From contig NOKP01000028.1 of NCBI GenBank assembly GCA_002682825.1, positions 372,001 to 436,000 on the forward strand: a stretch of 64,000 nucleotides of DNA, written 5' to 3'. Shown here one piece after another: positions 44,960 to 55,833 of this stretch. Origin of the DNA: Neonectria sp. B-13. Taxonomy: Eukaryota > Ascomycota > Sordariomycetes > Hypocreales > Nectriaceae. The notes beneath the pieces are model-generated. The model searched no databases. It worked only from the letters and a program-made list of their open reading frames with translations, and had not been told where the DNA came from. Made by a program: the position numbers and the translations under genes. The first letter of the stretch is position 1. Every line of letters starts with the position of its first letter.

Positions 44960-45805
44960 ATGGAGCTAGAACCACCAGTCGTCCCCGATCTTGTCAGCTT
45001 CACAAGCGTGATCGAGTCCTTCGAGGAGGATGACGACGGCAACATCAAGTTCACATGCACCAAGTTTGTGCTGGTCGACAAAGACAACCATGCTGTCTGG
45101 GCCGGCAGCCTCGAGGTCCCAAGGACACGAGTCAAGATTCAACAAGCCATGGATTGTCTTCATCTTGTTCCAGAAGATCAAATATACCCGGTCATTACTC
45201 CAGACATGCCACTGACTGCGGTTTCCGACTACACTCCGGAGGAAGACTCGTGGCTCAAGCGACCAGACATCGCCATCTATAGTCAGGTTGCTGATTCAAC
45301 CGCTCTTGCTGAAGAATTTCTTGACCAGATCAGGGTACACCAACTCATCCAGAAGAATCCACATCCCAATTTGGTCGAGTTCAAGGGCTGCTTGGAAAAG
45401 AATGGCCGAGTTGTTGGGGTCCTGCTGAAGCGCTACGCCGTCACGCTTTCGACGCGAGTGAAAGGACGCAACCAACCTCCTTTCGATCGGGCTTCTTGCT
45501 TTGAGAGTATTCAAGCGGGTGTGAAGCATTTGCACTCCCTAGAATTGGCTCACAACGATATCAATCCCGAAAACATCATGCTTGATGACCAGGATAGGCC
45601 GGTCATCATCGACATGGGCTCTTGCAAGTGGTTTGGGGAGGATCTGTATCAATTGGGTACTCCTGGCTGGAACGATGAATTTGAGGAAGTATCGAGCAAA
45701 GTGAATGACGAGATTGGCCTGCAGAAGATCATGCAGTGGCTTTTGGCGGTAAAGGGGAGGATTCTTGAGCCAGAGAAAGCTCCGGAGAAGAATGATAAGA
45801 AGTAA
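44960..45805 (+). CDS. Small atypical protein kinase-like protein
   Basis: A single exon, 281 residues, with a CCATGG start. The N-terminal 110 residues do not match a kinase lobe I recognise. From about residue 120 the chain fits a kinase: HPNLVEFKGC, a hinge-like segment LLKRYAVTLS, HLHSLELAHNDINPENIMLDD for the catalytic loop, and VIIDMGSCKWFG for the metal-binding DxG loop. The catalytic loop reads HND rather than HRD, with N in place of K two residues later. No VAIK-type lysine is obvious, and the chain ends soon after the activation segment without an APE motif. It may be a pseudokinase or a minimal kinase of a type common in filamentous fungi. It lies in the same direction, 583 bases after the kinase-SH3-VHL gene. 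Confidence 0.72.
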   Translation: MELEPPVVPDLVSFTSVIESFEEDDDGNIKFTCTKFVLVDKDNHAVWAGSLEVPRTRVKIQQAMDCLHLVPEDQIYPVITPDMPLTAVSDYTPEEDSWLKRPDIAIYSQVADSTALAEEFLDQIRVHQLIQKNPHPNLVEFKGCLEKNGRVVGVLLKRYAVTLSTRVKGRNQPPFDRASCFESIQAGVKHLHSLELAHNDINPENIMLDDQDRPVIIDMGSCKWFGEDLYQLGTPGWNDEFEEVSSKVNDEIGLQKIMQWLLAVKGRILEPEKAPEKNDKK

Positions 45806-46545
45806 AATGCTAGATGTCACTTTTGCCTCTTGATTTCTATAAAACCCGAACGCTCATCCGAACATACCTTGCTTGTATTGATTGTGACCCTCGAGTACGA
45901 GGCAACGGGCCGGATTTTGATCGAGGTAGGTACGTAGTTAAAACCGTCCTGTTAGTGTAGTTGTGACTTTCTCTTCTCTCCTGTATTTACGTGTCTTAAA
46001 ACCATGGGGTGTTTAGCTGCCGGATTGCCGTGGCTTAGGCTAAGAGTGATGAAGCGTAGAACGGTCACAGAAGTCGGATGGCGGAGCAGAAAGCTGAGAG
46101 GGTTGACAGGGACTGTTTGGTTACCTAAGCCGAACCTAAGTGGTGGCAAGGAGTCCAAGCCGATGGCCAACTGTAAGACTATGAAGTCGCTTGGGTCTCG
46201 ACTTGGTATGCCAGTAGATCTAAAGGACTTAGTTATTACCTTAGTCTCTCATATAATCCAAACATAATGCAGTGAGAATGTTGCCATAGGGAAAGGCTTA
46301 GATAGGCAGCAAAGCCCAGGCTAATCGCGTGAGGTATCTTGGTGGCGTTTGGTCACTTCGTGTAACAGAAGGAGAAAGAATCAGTTCTTCCTCGGCATAA
46401 TTTTCCTCCGTTGTTATTATTGCCTGCTTACACCGCCTGGCGTTTCTTCCAGTCTATATGACTTCTCATGAATCAAATCAGGCTGTGAGACCATCCACGT
46501 CATTCATCCCCGCACACAGCTCCTGTTTGAATACATTCTGCTACC
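45806..46545. other. Intergenic region, no supported gene
   Basis: An 87-codon frame at 46004-46267 has no motif. A pyrimidine-rich leader precedes the start at 46546. Confidence 0.5.
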
Positions 46546-48632
46546 ATGAGACAAGAACGCAATGTGAGTTTTTGCTGCAACCACACTTGCAAAAATCAGT
46601 CTCTGGAACCATATGGAGATGTAGCAGGTCCTGGTGTAAGTAAATTGCTCTTATTTGTCGCGCAGTCCTGGCCTTGGGAATCCATCCACAAGTCATAACA
46701 AGGCTATCGCAAATACGGCTCAATTCGTCCCCTACTTTCGACCCCCACCACTAACTGTAAGAAAAGGTCATTGGGGGGTTTCTTGGCACCGCCTGGCTTG
46801 TTATAGGCTTGGTCGTCGTTCACTATTTTGTCGTGTACGACCCGACTGAGTCCCCTTTCCAGACCGGCAGTAACGATCGCCCCTGGACACCAAACAAAAT
46901 CGATGAGATATTTACTAGCCTCATTAAACGGATCGCTAAACGGGTTCCATTCATTCCTGACTTGCAAGCATTCCAAACTCCAAGATGGCAGGGCGTTTTT
47001 GTCAAAGTGAGTTACAGTCGTACATCACGAGTGGCGTTGAGCTGTTGCTGAAAGCCCTTGCCAGCTGATCTTGGCTATGTGTGACACACAAATTGTGACA
47101 GGCCTAGGCATACTTATTAGTGCCTTCATAGACCTTCGCAGCGGCATCTCGGCCTATCATTTCCTGCTGATAGTCCGCATTGCATGGTTTTCTAACCTCA
47201 CCCATGTCGCTGGCCTCATAGTCCTCCGCCGGTACCTCTTTCTACGCCCAGTGGAGAAATGGATCCGGCTATTCTTCATGATTTCTTTGACAATCATACT
47301 CCTCGTGGCTATGGGCCCGACAGTGTTCTTTGACTGGGAAGGCTACGTCGATAGCACTTGCGATCTTGATAGTCCAAGCTGCCCCGGCTCGCATGCGATA
47401 TGCTTCTATGACTTGAACCTAGCATTGAAATGGTACGAAGAAGCAGGGGGTTCAGAGGAGATCTTGCTTTCAGAAACATCGGCCTTCCACTCCACAGTCG
47501 TGTCAATGCTTTTGGTAGTGCTAGGTCTTGCAAGCAGAATGGCCAAGCTGTTCGGACCTCTCTCTAATGTCGCAGGAACGTTCCAGAGAAAGTGCAGCGA
47601 ATTCTGGAAAAGGCTGGTTGGTTGCTTGTCAAAGGGTGGTCAGCAAGCTGGAGCCCCGAATATTGCACTGCGGCAATTTATTCTCTGCATTCAATTGGCG
47701 AACTTGTGCCTAGTTAGAGTGCTCTCTGACCTTATTTTCTCCACATTATCTGATGTTAGTTATTCTTCCACTTTCAACGAGCAGAACAGAGAGTTGCTAA
47801 CCTACTGTGAAAGGTTTATTGGCTGCTTGTCGCAGGGATATGGGGGACCATAAGACTGTTTCGCATAAAGTCTTTGGTCCTTTCTAACGAAAATGACTGG
47901 ACTTTTGGCCAAGTCCTTCCAATCTTTCTACTTCTGGGACCAGTCCTAATGGCCGCCCAACACTTTCTTCAACCCGAGACACAGTTTGAGACAGATTTAG
48001 CACCGAACCGGTCAGTGTTGAATGAGATCGAGAGGCCCATTTCCACCCAAAGCTCAGTTATTTCATTAATTCAGCATGAGGAGCCCGAGACCGACAATGA
48101 GGTATCTCTCGAAATGCGGCGATTCCGCAGTGAGCTCATGTTCTCTCTTAATCGAAACTACTATCAATCAACAGACTGTAGGTGGATAATCCCCGCGATT
48201 TCTCTTCTTTGTCTCCAGATCCTTTCGGTGACTGTATATTTTCTAAATCTATTATCGTCTCGACCCGCGTCCTCAGTTGATGCTTTCAGGGTTTTCCTTT
48301 TCGTACTTTTGGTGCAATATCCATCGGCTTATTTTCTGTTTATTTTATTCAGCATTTTCTACGAGAAACATGCCCCTCTAGGAGCTCATCAATTGGGTTA
48401 TTGGATCATGGTGCTGGCTCTATTTGTTTATTCATTCTATCCGATGGTTTTCTCATACGTTGATGATTTTTGGAGTTCTAAAAATGGAGTGATGGTTGAT
48501 GGAAAAACATTAGCCTTTAGAGGGTTTTTTGAAATTTTTGCCCTTATCGTTGCCTGTTTGAGTGCCTTTGGTGTTGGCTGCAACATTCTTGTTTGTGTGT
48601 ATTTCAGGATTTTGGAGACTTTAGGTAATTGA
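46546..48632 (+). CDS. Fungal-specific polytopic membrane protein of unknown function
   Basis: Four exons (46546-46635, 46767-47006, 47065-47754, 47814-48632), introns 131, 58 and 59 nt, all phase 0, 612 residues. The first exon ends with YGDVAGPG and joins VIGGFLGTAWLV, which recreates the N-terminal motif I associate with a family of uncharacterised ascomycete membrane proteins. The motif ILAMCDTQIVTGLGIL followed by SAYHFLLIVRIAWFSNLTH is its other signature. About 11-12 helices can be drawn. A central hydrophilic loop holds a cysteine-rich stretch with four Cys (residues about 205-225), probably outside the membrane. A second long loop (about 420-470) is acidic. No transporter or enzyme motif is recognised. 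The spliced frames agree with the expected order of helices. Confidence 0.78.
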
Positions 48633-49629
48633 ATATGAAAGAGAATGGTATTCTATGGGAATAGATGGCACTTTTAGTGGAGATCGTTGTTGTTGATAGT
48701 TCACTATGCTGACGACGCTGAAGTAATTGAGTGTAGGCTGGGTATATGAGTGCGTTTGCATCATTGCATTAACCTAGTCTTAGATTTAACAAGTCTGAAG
48801 TATAGCATGTTTTTTCTTTCAGATTTTGTTTCACTCTACGTGTATGAATCATACTAGTGAAACGTGGTATTCTCTACAGAAGATGGTAGAGCTTTTAACT
48901 ATGTATGCCGACTCGCGAGCCTTCACTATGCTAACTTGGGGAAGATGTGTTGCCCGCTACGGCTGCTGCTGCCGTTGAACAGGGTTGAGAGCTATACGGT
49001 GTGCCGAATTGCAAGTCGCCTGCATCAAGCGCCCCCTCCCCGCAGGTGGAAGTGTAAGGCGCCCTCCTGTACGCACACGGTTGGGCATCAGTAAATGTGG
49101 TTTCTATTGCCGTCTTTTCTCTCTCAGCTAATGGCTTATCAAGCAAGTGGATGTCTGATCCACCTTGAATAGATATGGTTGATGGCGGCGAAGACGGAGC
49201 CCCGCCGTTCGCGGGCGCAGGCGATAAGCCTTCATGGTTGATTGCGTGATGCAGACGGATGCAGATTCTTGATGGTTTAGGTAATTGTCCTTCCTTTATG
49301 AGAAGCTCGAAGCCAATCATTTTACCAAGCCTAGCTGTTCTATACTACTATCGAAAGCGACAGGCAAATGAATTACTCTCGTCAGTTGAGTCAGACACAA
49401 CAGCGTCTGGTGTTAGTGTTCGCTATATGGCATAGATAAATATCCGACTGATGCAAGACCTCGGGCCGTCGCCCGGCTAGCGCGTTATCTCACCCCCTCC
49501 TCGACCGTTGATGAGCAAGCAAGGCACAGCATTAACAAGCTCACCCTGACCCTCAGATCGGCACCAGTGCCGTAATGCCGAACTTTTCGATGAGATCATC
49601 GCACTAGAAACTACCTCTTGTAATGGGCC
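48633..49629. other. Intergenic region, no supported gene
   Basis: Overlapping short frames near 48.9-49.3 kb have no motif. The right part is the presumed promoter of the regulator at 49630. Confidence 0.5.
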
Positions 49630-52021
49630 ATGGATGCGCGCGATCAGGCGACGGCCCGCGGACCGTCACCGTCCCTCGGCGATGAACCTCCACTCAAGAG
49701 ACAGAGAGTCCTCGCCTGCAGGTCAGTCCCCAAATCGCATCATGACTTCCTGTTTTGCTAAGCACCCCCCACAGACGATGTCGGCATAGAAAGCAAAAGT
49801 GCGAGGATAAGAGGCCATGCACGAATTGCCACAAGTCGGGAGAGGAATGCGTGCCGACTGACCCCGCTCCGCGTCCGCAAGTCGACAGCGAGTACATGAG
49901 AGCGCTTGAAGAGAGAATCGCCGAGCTTGAGTCGATGGATCCTGGACAGAGCCTCGATCATCTACTTGCGGACCAAGAACCCAATGGACGGCCTGCGGCA
50001 GTGCGTGACGACGACAGGAGGATGTCCGGCAACCCTTCCATCCCAAGCCACTCCTTAGATGATGCAAGCCGCGACAGACAACCGGAGATCCCGGAGCCCT
50101 CAAACATGATAGACACGTCACCAGCTGAGCGCCCTTTCAGCATGATGCCAACTCGCTCCCAGCATTCGCCGATGGGCACATTCTCCTTCGACGATGACTC
50201 CGACTCTGAAATCGATCATGCAATCCCTGGGCTGATCACGTCGCCTTCCACGCAACGTGATGACTACAACGGCATGGTGTCGGACAATTCGCCCAGCATT
50301 CACATTAACTCTCCCCGGGACAGGATCCATCCAGCTCAGTCGCTAGTGGCAGGTGTCTCCCGAGAGGTCGAGGAGACGTTGCTAGCCGCATACCACGATC
50401 GCACCCAGTCGCAGTATCCCTTCTTCTACTGGCGCACGTTTCTGGAGTGGCATTCGGACTGGAAGAAATGCCCGCCGTCAGATATAAACTCACGCCTGTG
50501 GCAGGGCTTCTTCGTCAATCTAGTCTACTCAACCGCTCTTCTGGTTCTCTCCTTGACCCGGATTGGCAAATCAGACGCGCGGACTTTCTACAAGAGCGGC
50601 ATTGCTCTTCTGCCTGCTGTTCTACGGCAACCCAACCCCATTCTCCATGCTCAAGCATATCTACTTCTGGGTGTGCATGCTCTCCATAGAAGCTCTACAC
50701 ACCGCATTCTCTCACTAGCCTCGACGACGATGCGCTTCTGCGTCCAGCAGCAGTTCTACCTCGCCGAGATCGAATCAGAACCAAATACACCAGCCGTGCG
50801 CCTGGAAAACCAGCTTCGCCGCCGATGCTTTTGGTCTGCTTACAACTTGGACCGACTTGTCATGTATTCCTTTGACATCCCACCATCTATCCCTGACGCC
50901 ATGATTACCACCAAACTCTACGCCAACATAGACGACGACGACCTATTATCCGTCGCCGCTCAAACACCACCAGACCAGGAGTTGCCCGACTCACCAGTTT
51001 ACACCTGTGTTTCTTCTTCGCTGCACGTTGTACAATGCAGGCGGATCCAATCCGAGATAGCCGGATACACCCTTCGATGGGACTACAAAGACCAGTTCGC
51101 CGAGTCGTCGGATTGGCGAATCCGGATTCTCGCTGAGATGGAGAACTACAAATCTCGGGTTCAGACGTTCTCCGATCCCCAGTCCAAAGGCCACACCTCA
51201 CATAGGTGGCTTGCTATGATATACCACTATACGTTGCTTAACCTTTATCGCCCGACGAAAGAGAGCGTCCTTGGGCCCGCAGGAGATTGGTCGGTCCAGG
51301 CGAGCAGCCAAGCTTGCTTGATATTTCGAAAATCCCAAATGGATCGCCAGATTGCTCAAGCCTGGCTTGGTGTAAGTGTCTGCCTTGAAGAATCGGGAGG
51401 CAACGCTAATTATGAACCAAACAGCTCCTCGTTCAATTTCAATCGGGAATCACTCTGCTGTACTGCTTCTGGGCCACGCCGTCAGAACACCGCACCGAGA
51501 ATTATCACTCGCCGGACGTTTCCGACGCTCTCAGGGCGTGCTCGAACATTCTTGCCATCATGGCGGATCGCTGGCCCAAAGCCGACTGCCTCAGGGATGT
51601 CTTCGAACTATTAGCACGCGAGATCCCTCTTGTCGAGCGCACAAAGCGACAGGCGAACCGCATCTCCGAGAAGGCTGTGGCAGCCATTCGGGGAAAGCTA
51701 CCCCAAGTTCGTGCACTTGTCGTTCATCGCTCCATTCTACGAATGCTCGATGAAATGGTCTCTGAGGACTTCCCGCATTTGAAGTTTACCGCGCCGGCGT
51801 CTGCCCAAGTCCCTGAAACAAACCAGCTCGAGGCTTCGCAAACGCAAAGAATGATGCTGAACCCGCAATTAGACACCACCCCAGGAACCATGGCATTTGA
51901 GATGCCCTTCTCGGCTGATCAGATGTATATTGTAGATAGATCTGGCATTGGAGTTTCTGGCCTTGGCACGGATGAGTTGCTAGAATTTCCTCGCATGTTT
52001 GACTTTGACTCCTGGGCCTAG
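49630..52021 (+). CDS. Zn2Cys6 transcription factor with fungal-specific TF domain
   Basis: Three exons (49630-49721, 49775-51371, 51425-52021), introns of 53 nt each, 761 residues. The first intron splits the zinc cluster, which reads C30-x2-C33-x6-C40-x5-C46-x2-C49-x6-C56 once joined, an exact binuclear cluster preceded by a basic stretch. A disordered acidic region (about 90-200) follows. The fungal-specific transcription-factor region (about 215-590) includes YHDRTQSQYPFFYWRTF, RRRCFWSAYNLDRL and FDIPPSIPD, all usual for it. It should bind DNA in the nucleus as a dimer. No target can be named. The adjacent genes do not form an obvious pathway with it. Confidence 0.93.
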
Positions 52022-53023
52022 TTGACATAATATTTTCAGCAATTGGTTTTAGTAGGTAGAATATTATATTCACTGTACCATTATAGCATCTCGGACTAGA
52101 CTACCTGAGAATCGCAATGAAATCTTGCAAGGCACCTATGAAAGCCTATCTCTGCGCTGTCAGAGTGGATAATGAGACTACTAAATGTCCACATGTTGAG
52201 TAATAACACACCTGTCATTGCACAACTCTCCCTCAGCATGTAGTGGAATGTCTCAGACAGAAAGCTACTCCTCAACGAATCCAAAATCTTTAACCGACCT
52301 CCTTCCACGCCAAGCAAAACCTACTGATAAAACTTTGCTGAGTTTTAAGCATTACTGAGAGAGCAGGTGAGATATAGTCAAAAGAATAGAGAAAAGAATG
52401 GTGAGCGCGTATTATACGAGAAAAAGAAAGTCCAGGATTTCGGACTGCAAGGCCACGATCAAGTCGTTTACAAGCTTCTTTAGCATCTAGTCCATGTCTT
52501 GGAATCTCATGACGCGATTTATCGTGTTTCTCTCGCGATATATTATTCGCTGACGCAGGTAGCGGCGATTCCCAACATAATCTTTCAATGTTTTCGTACC
52601 GAAATGGTAAATCGCAGAGGCCTAAAGCACCCGCCAAACTCATTCGCCAAGCGGACCAGCTTCACGTAGGCGGGTTTCGAAGGCAGCCCTTAACGTCTCC
52701 TGGCTCCAACTATAGCTTAGTCAAATTACCTTCGTTCTTTGAGCTTGAACACCTTTACATTCGGTGATGATTATGCATAACGATTTCAAATTAGGCGGGA
52801 TAAGTTTCAATCTGCAAGTTTAAGGAGACCAGCCGATGGAACAGCAATCACATAAAACTCCATAATCTAGTACAGTACACACGTATCCCGAAATTCATCG
52901 ACAGAAAACAAGCACAATCCAGATGACACCAAAATGTAACTCAAATCTCCACGCAATAACCAAGAAATGGCGCCAGCCTCGGATACTCGTCCACTTCGGC
53001 CAAGCCTGTCTAGAAGTATGCCT
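52022..53023. other. Intergenic region, no supported gene
   Basis: A 117-codon minus-strand frame at 52290-52643 shows no motif. The area is otherwise AT-leaning 3' sequence shared by two convergent genes. Confidence 0.5.
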
Positions 53024-54298
53024 TTATTTCCGTCTCGAGCTAGATGACGACGACGATGAACGGCTTGTCGCAGGCGAATTAGGTCGCGAAAGCACCTGGT
53101 AGTAAGGTTAGATACAATGAGCATACTCATATAATCTTGGTCTCAAGTTACTCACCTTCATTGCAAAGGGGCTCTCCTTGTTCTTTTCCATTTCCTTCTT
53201 CCACTTAATGGCAGCAAGCTGCTGCGCAGTAAGTACCAGTGGGGGGCTCAGATCTTCAACCATCCACTCCAGTCTCAAAGCAGCGGCTGTAACTGTTCCT
53301 AGAGACTGAACACCACTACGGATGAACCTTTCGCCCTGTCCAGAATCCGGTACAGATCTCGAAGTCTCGACTTTGTTCCACGGGAAACGTATGGCCGCTG
53401 CTGCGAAGCCTGTCGCAAAAGCGACCCAGTGACAGGCATGAACTGCATCCATCACACCTGGTGGCCTCCTAAACTCAATGGTCCCACAAGAAATGAGAGG
53501 TCTGAAGTTCCATGACACGTACTTGGACGGGAAAAGCTCGGTGACGACAAGGGTCTTCCAGAGTGATGACGAACGCCGCCTGGCACCGTTCACCTTCTGT
53601 TCAATTAACTCAAACAAAGGCTTCCAAGTGGTGTCTGGAATCCTCTGATAGGCGTCTGCGAATTGTCTGAAGACTTCAGTCCGCCTTGCCACGTTCGAAA
53701 CTGCGTATTCATTGTTCTTGCGGTCAGCAGGCATCAGGCGAGTGATAGGATCGTCAAGATACGCCATGGCCTTCATCATGCTAATGACCTGCTCCGGTGT
53801 GTATGCCCCTCCGCTAGTTGCAGGGCAAACGTGAATATGGGTGGAACATCCAGTAGTAAGAAGCACATGGCAATATTTGTGGATCAACTTGAACACATAT
53901 CGGATCTCTCGTGGCCAGTCCTCGGTAGTAGACAGGACTCTCGATATGAACTCGACTCTCCCTGGTTTGTTGTCAGCACATTGCCACATCATCTTAGACC
54001 GAGATTCAAGCTCACAGTAGCCTGGAACTTCGTCGAGACACGTCTCTTCGGCGACAGTCCAAGTGTCGTAGTCGTTGCGGGTAGAGGTATCGGAAGGGAT
54101 ATCTTCCACTGTGAACACCCAGGCCAGTGCCGCTCTCAATGCATATCTGTTTTTCTGCTGATCCTCCACCGCAGATTTGAGGGTGACATTGGGGTTCCAT
54201 CCATGTTTGGTCATCGAGGCAGTAAAGTCCTTTAGTTCTCTTCCCACCTTGGGTTTGATGAGGAGTTCTATCTCCAGACCGAAAGTAAAGGCCGTCAT
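53024..54298 (-). CDS. Putative amidoligase-family protein
   Basis: Three exons (54016-54298, 53156-53961, 53024-53095) give 386 residues. The first ATG in frame is at 54298. The first intron is 54 nt and carries no stop, so it could be retained; removing it yields WRVEFISRVL, the W-x-VE-x-S pattern of the family. The second intron (60 nt) leads to a Ser-rich tail. Amidoligase traits are FGLEIELLI at the N-terminus, CSTHIHV in the middle and GTIEFRRPPG in the C-terminal half. The family belongs to the glutamine synthetase/ATP-grasp-like amide-forming enzymes by prediction. Fungal members are common but have no proven substrate. A 21-base tandem repeat directly precedes the start. ATP-dependent amide or isopeptide formation is family-based inference. 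Confidence 0.8.
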
Positions 54299-54370
54299 AT
54301 TGGAATGGAAGATTGCGGTGTTGGAAAGGAAGATAGTGGTGTTGGAAAGGAAGATGGCGGTGTTGGAAAG
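54298..54370 (-). repeat. 21-base tandem repeat at the 5' end of the amidoligase gene
   Basis: Units lie at 54298-54318, 54319-54339 and 54340-54360, with a partial one at 54361-54370. On the plus strand each reads TGTTGGAAAGGAAGATRGYGG with small changes. The array abuts the ATG and is in frame with the coding sequence (each unit adds seven codons, of LSNTTIF type), but no upstream ATG opens it. It may therefore be leader or a once-coding duplication. Confidence 0.8.
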
Positions 54371-55143
54371 AGTTGTTAAGGAAGTGCGAGGTGTTGCTTT
54401 GAGTAGAGAGATTGAAACCGTCTGAGCAACACGACCATATAATATACTTGGAACTTGGCTGATGCCGATAAGACCATTGTCCTTGGAGTTAATCCTTCCG
54501 GTCAACTCCGCTCGCTTACGGCCCTAAAGACCATTGGCGAGCGGCTACATCTTGGGATCCGGGCCTGTCTGTTTCGTTACCCGCCTGCTTTCGATCGAAA
54601 TAGTAGCATACCGAGTGCCATGGGCATCAAGTGTTACTATTTCAGAATAGTCGCATGACTTGCAGCCGCGCGGCCCAGCGGCAAATCCTAAATGGGAGCA
54701 GGATACTTGAGATTGACTGCAAAGGTTTCAGGTAGACACTTGGTATGGAGTTCATTGGCCACAGCTCAATGAGCAACAAAAACTTGTTGGTTGTCCCCTG
54801 TGCTCTTGGCGGCTTGCACTGCCGGTTTGGGGGACGAGCCATACGCCATGTCGTTGAAGCGCCCGTCTGTCCCCACTGTGTTGGTTGTGTAAGAACCGGA
54901 GTTTGGAGACTGTGAGATGGATGGATGGGTGCCTTAGGCATCTACGTAGCGCCGGGAAGACCACTGAGTTCATGATCGAGTGAGAATCCCGACCTTTCAC
55001 AATTCTTCCCGCACATCTCCTATCACATACCTTACGGCGTCACATTGCATTATCCCCAGACCTTGGTAATTGCAACGAAGGAGACATACATACATCACAG
55101 CACCAGCCCATCCCAGCTCTTCACCACGCATACAATCGTTGCA
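54371..55143. other. Divergent intergenic region, no supported gene
   Basis: Lies between the starts of the amidoligase gene (minus) and the small hypothetical gene (plus), so it should hold both promoters. No motif-bearing frame is present. Confidence 0.45.
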
Positions 55144-55590
55144 ATGCCTGATAATCTGGCAAAAACACTGGGAAAGGCGATTGTGGAATCGAAGAAACAA
55201 CCAGAGACCAAGAAACTCCTCCGCCCGGAAGTTTGGGAGGCCGCTAGAAAAGCGTACGCTTCAGGCTACGTCCGCCCTCCGTTCGAGTTCCCAATCATCA
55301 TTGGAGACGGAAGTGCGATCACCACCGCAGAACAGCTTCAGAAGATCATCGAGAGGACGTCCATACCGGAGGTCATCCAAACCACGACAGTCTACGACCT
55401 TCCAGGATTTGACGAGCTACCAACAAGAGCTGTCTCCATTTGCTCGACCAGTTTCGACGAGAGGGAGATATTGGAGGAGCGTGTTCAACTTGGCCGCGGG
55501 CCTACAATTTTGTTCAAGGGGAAGAGCAGGGCGTCATACAAGGTGTTGTCAGTAAGCCCGCCGGCTACCCAGGCGGAGGAGGAAGAATAG
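55144..55590 (+). CDS. Hypothetical protein, 148 residues
   Basis: A single exon starting at the first ATG of the frame. The protein is hydrophilic and soluble-looking: a Lys-rich N-terminal quarter, a central segment with Pro and aromatic residues (VRPPFEFPIIIGDG), and a Glu-rich C-terminus. I recognise no domain, signal peptide or membrane helix. The even composition and clean start argue for a real gene, but it may be an orphan. It is divergent from the amidoligase gene. Confidence 0.45.
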   Translation: MPDNLAKTLGKAIVESKKQPETKKLLRPEVWEAARKAYASGYVRPPFEFPIIIGDGSAITTAEQLQKIIERTSIPEVIQTTTVYDLPGFDELPTRAVSICSTSFDEREILEERVQLGRGPTILFKGKSRASYKVLSVSPPATQAEEEE

Positions 55591-55833
55591 GCAACCACAC
55601 TCCTTACCATATTGCTACGGTTCAAGTACATCTTCTGAGAGTGGATTCCTATCACCTTAACCAGCGTGAACGTATGATAGGCCAAGCACAATTCATTATA
55701 GGCATAAGCCAAAGACAGTCCCAAGTCGGCCCAACAGCTCTGTTCCTGATCATTGTTCCTTGATGCTCCTCTAATAATACTAGTAATTGCCCGAGTTAAA
55801 TACTATACTGTATGATTGCTTGCAGCGTGAGTG

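Noticed and set aside
46658..46766. An extra exon between the first two exons of the membrane protein gene
   Set aside because: An AG at 46664 could begin an exon, but the resulting peptide is non-hydrophobic or hits a stop. Joining 46635 to 46767 restores the known N-terminal motif.
52290..52643. A 117-codon minus-strand frame between convergent genes
   Set aside because: No motif; it lies in a 3' region and reads through AT-rich sequence.
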